A program made the position numbers and the translations under genes. A model generated the notes under the pieces. The model searched no databases, was not told the origin of the DNA, and saw nothing but the letters and a program-made list of their open reading frames with translations. Of a stretch of 64,000 nt of DNA, positions 12,401-21,784 are shown in pieces. The DNA is from Branchiostoma floridae. Its lineage: Eukaryota; Chordata; Leptocardii; Amphioxiformes; Branchiostomatidae. Position 1 is the stretch's first letter; each line of letters starts with the position of its first letter. The stretch lies in NCBI RefSeq assembly GCF_000003815.2, contig NC_049982.1, positions 33,330,308 to 33,394,307 on the forward strand, given 5' to 3'.

Positions 12401-15400
12401 CTTCCTAAAAGCAGCAATATCAGAAATAATTGCTCGATACACCGGGGAAAGATTTTGTACAGCATTGGGCCTTGCAAATCTCTTAATCTTCCATGGACCC
12501 TCTTCAAGATTTCTTGCACACTCATCAGTTTCCTGACACGATGAAGAAGAAGAAGAAGTTTCCTGCTCTTCATCAGTTGGCTGACTGTTTTGGGACAGCT
12601 GCAGGGTGGCTTTTAGACCCGATGTGGTAGGAGTTTGATTGACACTTTCTGTAGGTGCATGTATATCACTTGTGGAAGATCCAGATCTATCCTCTGCATC
12701 TTGCCCTTTGGTTGGTGCAGAAACATTTGCTTCCAAGCTAGCTTCACCTTTGTGAAGGGACAGCAGGTTTTCAGCATGCTCCAAGATGCTGTTGCTCTGG
12801 TTAGGTGTAGTTGCTTCATCAAACAACCCTATTCCTGTGTCAAGGTCATACTCATCAATTGACTGTGTGTCGTTTGCAAGGAGAGCTAAGAAGGAAAGCA
12901 TGTCGTCACTGCCAGTGGAGTCCGTACGAGTTAATACTGGATTATTGGAGCTGAAGTCCATGAAGGAGGACATGATTTCATCAAGCAAGTTAGTACTGCT
13001 ACTTCTGTTGTCATTTTCTTGTGGTAAGGACATTTCTTCAGACACAGTTTCACAAAGCTGTGCACTGCTGGATGGGGAACCAGAGGTCTCTGATTGGTTG
13101 GCAGAATTACTAACTTGGTTCTGTTGCTGCTGTGCACCTGTGGGACTGCTTTGATTGATAGGTGACTGCACAGGCACTTCCTGACTGGTTGGTGATAGAG
13201 GATGGTCTGATTTTGGTGCCTGATTTTTTCGATAGAGGAACTTTGACCTGCACTGAGCCTGGGTAAGGAGACCTGCAAAAATACAATGAAGCAAGGATAT
13301 TAAGTTACAGGACTGACATTTTTCAGCAAAGACAGTCTTCCCATTTTTTCTCTCCAAACGTATTGTATTGCTTTGGGATAAGTACCAGTCCCACTCTTTC
13401 ATCTTCAGGTCCAAATGAAACGACTTAGGTCAGATCCAAACCTGGCCTTGACTAGATGCATTTACTTTCTGTTATCATGCCACACCAATTTTATTTGTCC
13501 ATGTTTTCCATTTAAAAAAAAATTAAGTCTGAAAAAAGATACTGCGGGTTTTGCTATCGCAAGCCTGTAAATAATACCATTCAGAGCCACATACACATAA
13601 TTTCAGTCCAAAAACAATGGCTTTATTCAGAACATTAATAACAAAGCAAAGGAAGGGAATCATTGTATAAAATGTGCCCTTAAAATTTTGAGGCTGTTTT
13701 TTTGTTACATTGTATTTCAGCCACATATCTTCACCCCAGACCTTTTGGAAAAAATAATTTTTTTAAACAAAATCTGAGAAGCATTTAACAAATGAATTTG
13801 GTGAGGACTCAAAATCATGCAGGTGCCCTAAGGACAGTTGAGCCATACTCTTATCAGTGCTAATTTGGCTGTTCAGTCAACCCTGGTCTCAGCAACCACT
13901 CCATTGAGGAAAAGTGGTTGCTAAGGAGTGGTTACTTTTAGCAAGGAGGTTAACCTCCTTGCTTTTACTAGTAGATAAATGGGCTGGTTGGTCAGATTGT
14001 TGGTCGTGCATATGGCAAGTGATTGTTGGTACATGCATATGGTCTCATGGTTCTCCTAATAACGTAGCGCCATAGGGAGATCTACCGATATGTAACGTAG
14101 CGCCAGGATTTTACAGGCTGGCCGAAAATTGCGAATTACGAGCAAAAAAGAAACTTGCTCTGGAACTGTAGGGGCATTTTTGGCAAAATCTTCCAAGGAG
14201 AATATAGGAATGGCAAATCTCCATGATATCTAGTATGCAGGTATCTTTGGCAGATATGTACATAATGATGTACAAATTATGCAAATTTGAACTTACTTTG
14301 TATACATAATGAGGAAAATCTATGTTTACAGTGGTTTTCCATTGTAGGACTCAAATAGATGTAACGTATGTAGTTTCTGGCAAGTGGAAGATTAGCAGAT
14401 ACCAATCATGATTTTTATTTATGGATAATAAAATGTGAAAGGGTCATAATTCTAGATCTAAGGTTAACATGTAGTAAATGATTGGACTGTCAACATTGTG
14501 ACCTGTGTCCATTTCGTTACAAAGGAATCTGATTTGTGAAATATTTGACTCCCACTGGCATTTTAAAATCCTACAAAAGCTAACTGCCTTTGTATGATTG
14601 ACTGTAAAACTTGGTAGAAATTACTATAGACTCTACCCTACATAGCTCTTGTTATTTTCCCCAACCGGTAAGCCCCAAAACGTGTGACTGCTCATACTAG
14701 TATGTTCATTTTCCGATAGGTCCAACATCCGGTCCACCGATTTTCTTTAGGTCCATTTTTTCTGGACCGGTCCAATAAGAAAAAATGGTTTTGTACCGGC
14801 ACACTGTACTGGTACCCAGCCCTAGTCGTACCCATGTAAAATTTGATGGAGCTATTTTTGGGGGATTGTGATTGGAGATGGTTGACTATGCCAGGTGGAT
14901 GGCTGGCCAGGTTTTATTTAATCTCATTTTGGGCTCCTAGGACCTAAGTAGCAGCTTTTTTTTAAACCACAGAGGTTGATTTTGTTTGTCAAGGAAAATG
15001 TTGAGTGCAAAGGTATGTAAGAAAATGTCTTACAGTCTGATCTCATTCCAGCAGCTCTGCATGAACGAAGCCGACACTCCGGGCACTTCCTCCGGGTATA
15101 CATGTCCATGTTGCATTTGCTCCCTGACTTGCATGCCTTGACATAACCCTTTGTCACAGTTCTCCTGAAGAAGCCTATGGGGGTAAAACAGAACATGACT
15201 GGGGTTTTCTTTAAACTATCTTATGTACCACAAACAAGATTTACAGTAATACTAAAATATCCTAGGCAACCAGCAAGTGACAACAAAACAATGGATAATA
15301 GTTGGCTACCGGTAATCGGTAATATGGCTCAGGGAACATACAGTAGAAGCTGTCTAATTACACACCCAATTTGCCATTGTATTATGTGCAATTATCCGGC

Positions 15401-15885
15401 GTGTGCAATAATGCGCAGTTACCCATTGGACTGCACCACCACAGGTGGAGGGGCTGAGAGGTGACATGGGACTGGGAGGTAAGAACCATTGACACAAAGA
15501 AAACTGACATACATAATGTAAATGTAATTATTAACTTTATTCATAAATATTAACAAAAAATTGATGTGTTTTTTTGCAGACTCAAAGAACGATATGGATT
15601 GGATTTCTTAACAGCTAGCGTAACAGAGTAGGGGCATGTCTCACAAAACAGCAGGATGCCAACATTCCATACACAAATAGTTGTAGAATTCTAGATCTTA
15701 GCACAGAACTAGCACACCATACCTTTGCATCCCTCGCAGCTGTACACACCATAGTGGAAGCCAGACCCCTTGTCTCCACACACCACACAGTCTCCTCCTT
15801 CAGTTCCAGCAGGCTCAGGAAAAGATGAGGCATCCTGGGCTGGCATGTCTTCAAAGATGGTTGCAACTGACACCTGTGCATTCAT
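6188..15885 (-). CDS. NR1H4-like: FXR-like nuclear receptor (NR1H group), 7 coding exons
   Basis: This is a ligand-regulated transcription factor of the nuclear receptor superfamily, acting in the nucleus. Coding exons on the minus strand are 15885-15723, 15174-15034, 13272-12356, 10466-10320, 8675-8585, 8293-8180 and 6426-6188; all phases agree and give 603 residues. Residues 33-88 hold the eight zinc cysteines with P-box CEGCKG. Residues 76-92 ([17 protein letters not shown]) and the [10 protein letters not shown] after the DNA-binding domain match FXR closely. Residues ~112-379 form an unusually long hinge. The ligand-binding domain runs from about 380 to 603, with [14 protein letters not shown] in helix 3-4 and LVSEIWNQD as AF-2 helix 12. 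The helix 5 arginine of FXR is kept, but the helix 10/11 position of the FXR trigger histidine is Phe. A 5' noncoding exon is likely, because TTCCCAG lies just before the ATG. The exact FXR/LXR/EcR subgroup needs a tree; lancelets are known to carry many FXR-like copies. Confidence 0.93.
6750..6965 (+). mobile_element. LINE 3' end fragment
   Basis: One plus-strand frame reads [20 protein letters not shown] then [10 protein letters not shown] and a stop, the usual C-terminal tail of a non-LTR retrotransposon reverse transcriptase. It is followed by CCAGGAGGTCAAGGGACTAG and a TAGG-type tail. Strongly 5'-truncated and interrupted upstream. A second copy of the same 3' end is at 8945-9062. Confidence 0.7.
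7118..7875. repeat. CCAAT-rich interspersed repeat with strong hairpins, copy 1
   Basis: It shares its ends and most of its interior with 16269-16736. It includes several CCAATCAG boxes in both orientations, a perfect hairpin at 7239-7268 (14-bp arms, 2-nt loop), and near its end an inverted pair around CATAACGCCTGGTCCTTTGC (about 7690-7850). Between those arms is a ~38-bp direct repeat ending in CGTTCGCTTCGCTCACTCGG. It lies in the last NR1H intron. A nonautonomous transposon is likely; the class is not known. Confidence 0.75.
7930..8208. repeat. 56-bp tandem repeat that copied an exon end and its splice donor
   Basis: The core AGACTAGGTTTGTACTCACC starts at 7937, 7993, 8049, 8105 and 8161, exactly 56 bp apart. 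On the minus strand each unit contains the end of NR1H exon F (TGATAGTGGTGTCTCCTG) and its donor GTGAGT. Only the 8161 copy is joined to the rest of the exon. The leftmost two copies differ by one base from the others (CCGAG versus CAGAG). Confidence 0.97.
8180..8293 (-). CDS. NR1H4-like: NR1H exon F: ligand-binding domain middle part
   Basis: It encodes [18 protein letters not shown] then [10 protein letters not shown], matching FXR helix 7-8 (residues 488-524). The last ~28 coding bases and the donor GTGAGT are the rightmost copy of a 56-bp tandem repeat that continues into the intron, so four more copies of the exon end and its donor follow it downstream. Confidence 0.9.
8585..8675 (-). 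CDS. NR1H4-like: NR1H exon E: helix 5 region, GC donor
   Basis: It encodes [20 protein letters not shown] and ends IIHE. The arginine in CMIRV (residue 466) corresponds to the ligand-contact arginine of FXR helix 5. The exon must end after GAAG at a GC donor (AG then GCAAGT), because only that choice gives phase 1 and keeps exon F in frame. A GT two bases further would shift the frame. Confidence 0.88.
8945..9062 (+). mobile_element. LINE 3' end fragment, second copy
   Basis: It matches 6900-6965 (TTGTCCCCCCAACGACCTGG, then AGGTCAAGGGACTA) and ends in a TAGG tandem tail (about 9035-9062). Only the last part of the element is present, as expected of a 5'-truncated LINE insertion in the NR1H intron 5' of exon E. 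Confidence 0.65.
9600..9960. repeat. Interspersed repeat of the GGGCCCCCTAGCGGC family
   Basis: It shares CAAGAAGCCTTGGATGGATC, GATATTTGGTAGGTGG, and GGGCCCCnTAGCGGCTT with 10570-10925, and more loosely with 29240-30050, 14085-14440 and 36000-36690. No coding potential is seen; the open frames across it are shared by the repeat copies and contain no recognised domain. Class unknown. Confidence 0.75.
10320..10466 (-). CDS. NR1H4-like: NR1H exon D: ligand-binding domain helices 3-4
   Basis: Forty-nine codons include [17 protein letters not shown] and [14 protein letters not shown], the nuclear receptor signature that forms the coactivator groove together with helix 12. Phase 0 at both ends; acceptor TGTATAG, donor AAG then GTAAAT. 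The intron on its 5' side holds three tandem units of an octamer-rich repeat. Confidence 0.92.
10570..11840. repeat. Longest copy of the same repeat, with three octamer-rich tandem units
   Basis: After the shared 5' part (10570-10925) the segment holds three units of about 250 bp (cores near 11005, 11252 and 11510). Each has the pair TTATGCAAAT ... ATTTGCATAA, an inverted repeat of the octamer ATGCAAAT, followed by AATGAGGAAAA and TCCATGATAGGACTTT. It lies in the NR1H intron between exons C and D. Confidence 0.8.
12010..12320. repeat. Foldback structure in the intron next to NR1H exon C
   Basis: A near-perfect hairpin at about 12150-12192 (ACATGTTTCAATGCAAAATG, then its complement) is surrounded by looser inverted matches (TATTCTGTATCACC on the left, ATGGAATACACC on the right). 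It looks like a small palindromic mobile element. Ends and target duplication are not clear. Confidence 0.4.
12356..13272 (-). CDS. NR1H4-like: NR1H exon C: expanded hinge and start of ligand-binding domain
   Basis: This 917-nt exon codes residues 103-407. After [16 protein letters not shown] it runs for about 270 residues of low-complexity sequence rich in Ser, Gln, Asn, Thr and acidic residues, including a QQQQ run and a run of six Ser. It then enters helix 1-2 of the ligand-binding domain ([17 protein letters not shown]). FXR hinges are normally several times shorter. The acidic Ser-rich blocks with DD and DFSS look like a possible transactivation or phosphorylation region; that role is inferred only from composition. 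The donor is AAG then GTAGGT, phase 0. Confidence 0.9.
13944..13967. repeat. Perfect 24-bp palindrome
   Basis: AGCAAGGAGGTT followed at once by AACCTCCTTGCT. A related palindrome, ACAAGGAGGTAACCTCCTTG, is at about 35350-35370. No function is apparent. Confidence 0.8.
14085..14440. repeat. Diverged copy of the octamer-containing repeat
   Basis: It shares ACTGTAGGGGCATTTTTGGC, TATGCAGGTATCTTTGGCAG and ACAAATTATGCAAATTTG with 29980-30180, followed by AATGAGGAAAA. It lies in the NR1H intron between exons B and C. Confidence 0.6.
14640..14828. mobile_element. hAT-like fragment with CCAGCCCTAG end
   Basis: The right end reads TACTGGTACCCAGCCCTA, the inverse of the left end of the complete element at 25792-26224. 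Shared interior phrases include GGTCCACCGATTTTC and GACCGGTCCAATAAG. A clear left end was not found, so it is truncated or nested. Confidence 0.55.
15034..15174 (-). CDS. NR1H4-like: NR1H exon B: second zinc finger
   Basis: It completes the P-box glycine and encodes [17 protein letters not shown] onward with C69, C75, C85 and C88. The acceptor is CCATAG and the donor GTAAGA, leaving one base of the next cysteine codon. Splicing to exon C restores the DCLLTQAQC run expected just after an FXR DNA-binding domain, which confirms the junction. Confidence 0.92.
15723..15885 (-). CDS. NR1H4-like: NR1H exon A: N-terminus and first zinc finger
   Basis: Residues 1-54 start [17 protein letters not shown] and contain the finger cysteines C33, C36, C50 and C53. 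The exon ends inside the P-box (phase 1, donor GTATGG). The ATG at 15885 was chosen because it is in frame with the finger. An upstream acceptor-like TTCCCAG 13 nt before it suggests that the exon begins near 15898 with a little 5' UTR. The A/B region is short, about 31 residues. Confidence 0.9.
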
Positions 15886-16009
15886 GTTGCTGGCTGCTGG
15901 GAACAGATCAAATGAGAGACCTCATACCTCCATGAAATGGTTTATAAAAATTATTGTGACATGAAAGGATAATGAATATGTAAGTTGCAATCAGATGTGT
16001 CCATGAAGA

Positions 16010-16230
16010 AAGCCAATTCTGCAAAATTCTGGGCATCCTTGAGCCAGAATTCTGCCAGAATTCTGGGACCCTGAGTTAGAATTCTGCAGACCTTTCTTCG
16101 TGGAGAGATCTAATACACATTCATTATCCTTTGATATATCATACTTACAAATATTACTTCATCTGGTTGATCTACTTTGAAATTATTAAAGTTTTCCAGA
16201 ATTAGAGTGTTTGTCCAGAATGATACTGTT
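16010..16230. repeat. Partial copy of the AGAATTCTG palindrome family
   Basis: It holds several imperfect CAGAATTCTG units (CCAGAATTCTGCCAGAATTC and neighbours), and further on CCAGAATTAGAGTGTTTGTC, which corresponds to the CCGGAATTAGAGTGTCTGTC end of the copy at 57095-57424. Diverged relative to the other copies. Confidence 0.6.
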
Positions 16231-16268
16231 GCCTGTTATTTATAGATGAATGTTATGCAAAATATGCA

Positions 16269-16736
16269 GAATTATCATATAGCCAGGTGTCGCTTACCAA
16301 TCAGAAGGCCCCTTTTCACGTTTGTTATGGCACCATAACACATAGATTCTGGCCAGGCAGGAGTGTATTGCTCCTTCTGATTGGTCAGAATGAATTGACA
16401 CGTGCACAGGCACCGGTGACCAGTGCCTGTGTCTGTCCAATCAGGAGCGATACACACGTACAAGTAAGGGATATGCAGGCATTGGCCAATCAAAAGGAGC
16501 GAAACATACATGTATGCCAGAGCAGAGGGAATAAGTACAGACTGCAAGGGGGGGGAATGGCTCATTCTGTTAACATTGATAATGAGTTTTGTTGTTCTAA
16601 ATTAATCTAAAAAGCCAAAGGCCGCAATGTTTCGAATATTTTCTGTTGAAATTTTGGTTTCTGTGGTTTTATTCGGTGGTTATTGCAAAGGACCAGGCGT
16701 TTTGGCACCATATACACCTCATTAACCCTTAATTAA
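16269..16736. repeat. CCAAT-rich interspersed repeat, copy 2
   Basis: Same ends and order as 7118-7875 (GAATTATCATATAGC start; CACCATATACACCTC and ATTAACCCTTAATTA end), but without the ~38-bp direct repeats. The central hairpin is different here (TGACACGTGCACAGGCACCG region). It lies about 0.4 kb upstream of the NR1H ATG. Confidence 0.75.
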
Positions 16737-16969
16737 TGAATTTATGTTACTCTATGTCCCAACATGAGGAAATTTGGGTGTCCAATAGGAAAAAAGGTCA
16801 AGATGAAGATAATTTGGATTCCAATATTGTCTTTAGCTTGACCTTCTCTTACCTTTTTTCCTATTGGTCACCCAAAATTGTCTTCAGCTCTTTTGCATTC
16901 ATAATTAAAATATAAAAGACTAGTTCTCAGAGATCACTTCAGTGTCACTGGCGAAAGATGGTGGATGTA

Positions 16970-17124
16970 ATACCGTTTCTAAAACCATTTCCTGAGTTGC
17001 TTGAGTAACTGCTTTTTGGCATATCCTATTAGGCCACAGCAAGTGGGTTCCTGTAAAAACCGGGGCCCCGCGGGGCCACGGGGTACCCCGCGGGGTGCCC
17101 CGCGGGGTACCCCGCGGGGCCCCC
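16970..17124. repeat. Penelope-type tail followed by GC-rich CCCCGCGGGG palindromes
   Basis: 16975-17010 reads TTGCTTGAGTAACTGCTTTT, the same 3' tail as in the Penelope-like relic at 41095-41905. It is followed by GGGTTCCTGTAAAAACCGG and then by a block of repeated CCCCGCGGGG palindromes. The GC-rich block appears again in inverted orientation at 22022-22095. Confidence 0.6.
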
Positions 17125-17485
17125 GTTGTACAATAAACGCTGATAAACGCTGTAACGACATTTTTAATGAGTAATTAGCTTCGGCTTTAGCTTAGCGGCG
17201 CTGGGATCTGGATCTGGAGTGACTTCGCGTTTGCGGGGCGGAGGAGGTCAGGGGTCAAACAGCAATACGCAACCACAATGCCTTGCGGCCGAAAGTTGGT
17301 AAGATAGCGGCGCTCTTTTTTATTTGCGATAAATTTCTGATTAGACAATGTCATTATCAAGAAGTAGCTAAAAGTTAGCAAGGCTAATAAATCTCATTCC
17401 TGACAGCCGGTCCGCCCTACTTTCGAAGCAGAGGTTGATGGGGTCTGTCATATGCCCCGTTTTCTATCGTGACAAGAAAATAGGG

Positions 17486-18848
17486 CATATACTGAACAAA
17501 TGTTAAAGTGCCACACTTTTGTTTTCTGTCCCATTTTTGACAAAGTGAAGGAAATTACCTGAAACTTCCCGGGCACATGCAAAATGATAATGGTAAACAA
17601 ACCCCGCTTTAAAATTTGTTCCTAACCGTGACAATGAGCATTTGACCTTGACCGAAATACTCCCCTTATGTGACAGGTGTAGCATAATCAGATGTTGATT
17701 GAACGTGATGACTATTGGCAAAGTGCACTTCAAGGTCGTCATACTCAAAACCAACCTTAACATTTGTACTTTTATTGGGAAAAATAATGTCATGAATGGT
17801 GCGAAAAATGGAAGTAAAACTTTGCTTCCAAGACCTATTGACATCAATAGTTAAGAATTTTTCCTTAAACGATTTTTATTCCATCGACCACAAGAGTTAC
17901 CGCAGTATACTTTTCGATAAACGGAAGACTGGCTCTCCCGCTATAAAATGTCGCATATGACAAAAAAATTCCATCGCCGGATTACGTTACATATTCCGTT
18001 TAATTACGCATTGCCCAAGAAAATTAACAGGTACATCCTTAGCTTACAACGCCACAATAGACAGGTGCGACTAATCAAGTGATTGATTGTCATCCATATG
18101 AAACGATCTTAAACATCTTAGATCTGCCGTTTCCATGTGAGACGGACACTAAACTATTCCATAAGTTTTCTTCAGTTGCCTTGCAAAGTCATTTTTATTG
18201 TTAACGGGGCAAGGATACAATTGTGCAATATGGATGCGTCAGTCAGCGCTTGATTAATTGCACCTGTATATTGTGACATTGTAGGCTAAGGGCGTACCTG
18301 TTTAATTTTCTTGGGCAATGTGTAATTCAACGGAATATGTAGCGTAATCCGGCGATGGAATATTTTGGTCATGTACGACATTTTATAGCGGAAGAGCCAG
18401 TCTTTCGTTTATCGAAAAGTATACTGCGGTAACTCTTGTGGTCGTTGGAATAAAAATCGTTTAAGGAAAAATTCTTAACTATTGATGTCAATAGGTCTTG
18501 GAAGCAAAGTTTTACTTCCATTTTTCGCACAATTCATGACATTATTCTGCCCAATAAAAGTACAAATCTTAAGGTTGATTTTTAGAATGACAACCTTGAG
18601 ATACACTTTGCCAATAGTCATCATGTCCAACCAACATCTGATTATCATTATGCTGTACCTGTCACATAAGGGGAGTATTTCGGTCAAGGTCAATGCTCAA
18701 TGTCACCGTTAGGAACAAATTTTCAAGTGGGGGTTGTTAAACATTATCCTTTTGCATGTACCTGGGAAGTTTCAGGTAATTTCCTTGACTTTGTCAAAAA
18801 TGGGACAGAAAACAAAAGTGTGGTACTTTAACTTTTGTTCAGTATATG
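17486..18848. mobile_element. Large foldback element with ~600-bp arms
   Basis: The left arm 17486-18079 and the right arm 18249-18848 are inverted copies of each other (for example CATATACTGAACAAATGTTA against TTTTGTTCAGTATATG, and CATTGCCCAAGAAAATTAAC against TTAATTTTCTTGGGCAATG). The loop is about 170 bp. A 114-codon open frame in the left arm (17847 to 17503, minus) has a broken counterpart in the right arm. It shows no known domain and is probably not a gene. The target duplication is not clear. Confidence 0.88.
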
Positions 18849-18984
18849 ATAACGTAAAACAGAAGACCTCATATTGTACATTGAAACACGCGTGTAATGT
18901 AAAAGCTGGCGGATTTTCGACAGCCCAAGCGTCATTCACGCCTTCCCGACGCAGCCTTCCCGACAGCGCGACACCCACAGAGAT

Positions 18985-19077
18985 TACTCTCCAAGCAAAG
19001 AGGGAAGGAAGGCCGAGGGGGCCGGCCCAGTGGATTATGTTACGTTTATTCTTCCCTCAACCTCTGCTTGGAGAGTA
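18985..19077. mobile_element. 93-bp TCTCCAAGCAGA-type MITE with 8-bp target duplication
   Basis: Ends are TACTCTCCAAGCA and TGCTTGGAGAGTA, perfect inverted repeats. The flanks are ACAGAGAT on both sides (18977-18984 and 19078-19085). An 8-bp duplication fits hAT and a few other DNA transposon groups; there is no room for a transposase. Confidence 0.88.
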
Positions 19078-19510
19078 ACAGAGATGCCGCCTTTGATGTG
19101 CCAAAAAGTTTCGCCATCTAGCGGAAGGCGTGGTCTTCAGCTCGAGAGTGGCTCTATTTCCAATTTCCATTGTGTTGTGGGTATTGTGAGTACCAGACCC
19201 TCACGGGAAAGTGTCAATTAGCTGCAGGCGTGTCCACTGTCGCCGGCGCGTCTCAAATAGGCCGACATACAAGAAAAAAGAGTAGGAACAATTACCCATA
19301 TACAACTATACAGCCAGAATACAATCGTCTAGTCACGTGACCTGTGCTGAACTTTCAACCCCCGGGTCACGTTCATTAGCTGAGGAAAATGGTGAATTCC
19401 GTCTGAAAGCTCCTTTGCTTACAGAACTTTGTCGTGTGTTTAACAGTTTTAATTCTTCCTTGTACTATGCAGAGCGTTATTGTACCAAGGAGTCAGTCTT
19501 TCACATCCAT

Positions 19511-19883
19511 GAGGCCACACCAATTTAATATCTTGGTTCACGGATTTTTTCATAAAAAATATGGAGCGAGAGGGCGAAATAAAAATAAAAATAAAAATTG
19601 CAAAATGGTTGGGGTAAAGGTAAGGGCTAATCCAAAACATAAAGAATGAAAAGTTCTTAGCTTGAAAAAAGTACAAAAACACTATTATTGTACAGTAACA
19701 GCACCTGTACCCACTCTTTAAGGAGCTTATAATATAAAGGCCAATTTGCTACACCAGAAAGTTGGTGAATGGTTTCATTAATGGTGAAAATTTGCTGAGT
19801 GGTAATTTTTATTTTTATTTTTTTTTCCAAAAAATAGGAGCGAGCGAATCCGTGAACCAAGAAATTAAATTGGTGTGGCCTGA
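19511..19883. mobile_element. Element with AGGCCACACCAATTTAAT ends
   Basis: The left end AGGCCACACCAATTTAATAT and the right end ATTAAATTGGTGTGGCCT are inverted repeats that extend inward through CTTGGTTCACGGATTTTTT. Related ends occur at 51571-51995 and, alone, near 35565-35590. No clear target duplication. Confidence 0.7.
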
Positions 19884-19889
19884 GCTTGC

Positions 19890-20214
19890 AATAAAACAGG
19901 TTAAAGCTCTTCCCTCCCTCTGCAAGAAATGGTCAGGTCCAGGACGCAGGAACCATGGACTCGGCAACGACGCAACGTGTACTCTCCAAGCAGAGTTCTG
20001 GGGTTAGATCGCGATGTTATTCTGATTTGCCTTCGTTTTCTGATTGCCCTCGTTTCTGACAGCGCTCGCCCCGTCTGGGGGGATACGCACACTCCTGCCG
20101 TGACCAAGTTCTAACCGTTACGATTTTCCCCCCAGACATCTGCTTGGAGATTAGCAACGTGCGGCTGATATCAATGTATTTTGATTATCACACAATGATT
20201 ACACAATGATTAAT
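19890..20214. repeat. Duplicated segment, copy with an insertion
   Basis: The sequence from AAACAGGTTAAAGCTCTTCC to TATCAATGTATTTTGATTAT also occurs at 21785-21924. This copy is interrupted by a 174-bp transposon at 19980-20153; the other copy is uninterrupted. Confidence 0.93.
19980..20153. mobile_element. 174-bp TCTCCAAGCAGA-type MITE with proven empty site
   Basis: Ends TACTCTCCAAGCAGA and TCTGCTTGGAGATTA (14 of 15 bases paired). The flanks are GCAACGTG on both sides (19972-19979 and 20154-20161). The duplicated segment at 21785-21924 has a single GCAACGTG (21871-21878) and no insert, so the element boundaries and the 8-bp duplication are directly shown. Confidence 0.96.
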
Positions 20215-20238
20215 TATTATATCAATGTATCAATGTAT

Positions 20239-20310
20239 CACGCGTCAGTGACCCGTCAAAGACGCGTCAATGACGCGTCAGGGACCTATTTCTGACGAGT
20301 CAGCGTTGCC
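20239..20310. repeat. Short ACGCGTCA/TGAC repeat cluster
   Basis: CACGCGTCAGTGACCCGTCA is followed by AAGACGCGTCAATGACGCGT and related units at ~12-15-bp spacing. It sits just right of the duplicated segment. No function is apparent. Confidence 0.55.
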
Positions 20311-20314
20311 AGTT

Positions 20315-21400
20315 TCTGACTAGCCAGGGAGTCAGGGTTTCAAAGATGACGCTGACTAAAATAACGCACCATTCATATGCAGCGGGCGGCAACATGAGTC
20401 GGAAGTGGGAGGAGCACACAGTGCCTCACACAGGGCAGGCAACTCTGGCTTCCCACGGCTCCATGTATCATGTTACGCGAAGCTAATCATGCCAAAATGA
20501 ATTGCGCAATCGGGGGGCGGTACGGATTCAGACTCATCATCACACATCAAGGAGCTTTTATACCGTATTTTCTGTTATTCATTACGCACTTTTCTAACTT
20601 TTCATGTTCCGTGCAGATGTCCGAGGTCGACCTCAAGGTCGGGGTACGTAACCCAATACAGGTTAGGATGCCGAAAAATTGGAGTGGATCGCAAACCAGC
20701 ACCGAAAGTCAGCGGCATAACCAACATGTGGAGCTTTGAACAACGCCGATAGATGGGCAGTTTTGTCATGATACCACACTATCTGGGGGTAGACTTTAGA
20801 GTCTTATAATAATAAGAGTTAGACAATTCAATAAATGAATACAGTTTGTCTATCACGTTAAATATGTTACGCAATATATATTGAATATATGGAGATACAC
20901 GTAACGTTAGATTTAGCGGGGTAATTTTACGTGGGATGAGACCGACTGTCTTATCTTATTAATTTCTCGCCACCCCCACTGCAAGATCAACCTGGCGGAA
21001 CGCTTCACCAGTATTAAAGCCCTCGTCCGTCGGAAGGAACCCCAAAATCGAAGTCAGCCGAAACTTACCAAAAATTTCTATGCACAGAATATAAAATTTA
21101 AACCGATAGATTGTCATACGCCACACGCTCGTTGTTGTTGACGCCGTAACAGTTTACGATACAGCATGTTCGTGCACTTCCGCGTCGGAAATACCCGACG
21201 GAATCTAATTATACCGCCTTGAAAAAAATATGATTCAACAATGCATAACGTATTTCGTACTTTTGGAACGAAAACTTAATTGTATAGAGATCTAACAAAA
21301 TATACTCAGTAAAAAACAGCGTTGTTTCGGACGAGCGACCAGAATTTCTGAATGAAGCCACTTGAAAGCGGGACATTTTGACGGCACGTGAGTTATATCT
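20315..21400. other. No gene recognised
   Basis: About 1 kb without a recognised exon, repeat family or RNA gene. Moderately rich in CpG in parts (around 20380-20520 and 21000-21200). Confidence 0.5.
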
Positions 21401-21414
21401 CTTGACTGATAGCG

Positions 21415-21428
21415 GTTGCCATGGAGAC
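21415..21428. promoter_or_regulatory. Perfect RFX X-box without an assigned gene
   Basis: GTTGCCATGGAGAC fits the X-box consensus RYYNYYWWRRNRAC at every position. RFX factors use this site to drive ciliary genes. No first exon was recognised within 1 kb on either side, so the site may be orphan or fortuitous. Confidence 0.45.
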
Positions 21429-21784
21429 GACATAATATACCCTTGATTTCTATGCTGTGCGTGGGAAAGTGGTGCAAGCAGTGGAGGCACAGACTTCAAT
21501 AGGGGATTACGGGGATATCTTAGTGCCTTAGTGTTTGCATAAATCGCCTTGCACGCCAGCCTCTCCCGCCAAAACCGCAGTGGCCGACGGGATATATTGT
21601 GAATATTCTAACAATGGCCGCCCAGTCTAGGTGCCGATTTTTGTCCACAAGGGCAAAATTCCCACAGGATATACGGATATTTACCAGACACAAGTTGTAG
21701 ATATGACGGTAAAAAGTTCGTACGTTCAATAAGGTTGTTCATTTAGCAGCACTCGCTATGAGTTCTGTAGCGTTATTGTACCAA

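Noticed and set aside
17503-17847. 114-codon open frame in the foldback
   Set aside because: Mirrored in the opposite arm with frameshifts and without a known domain; it belongs to the repeat.
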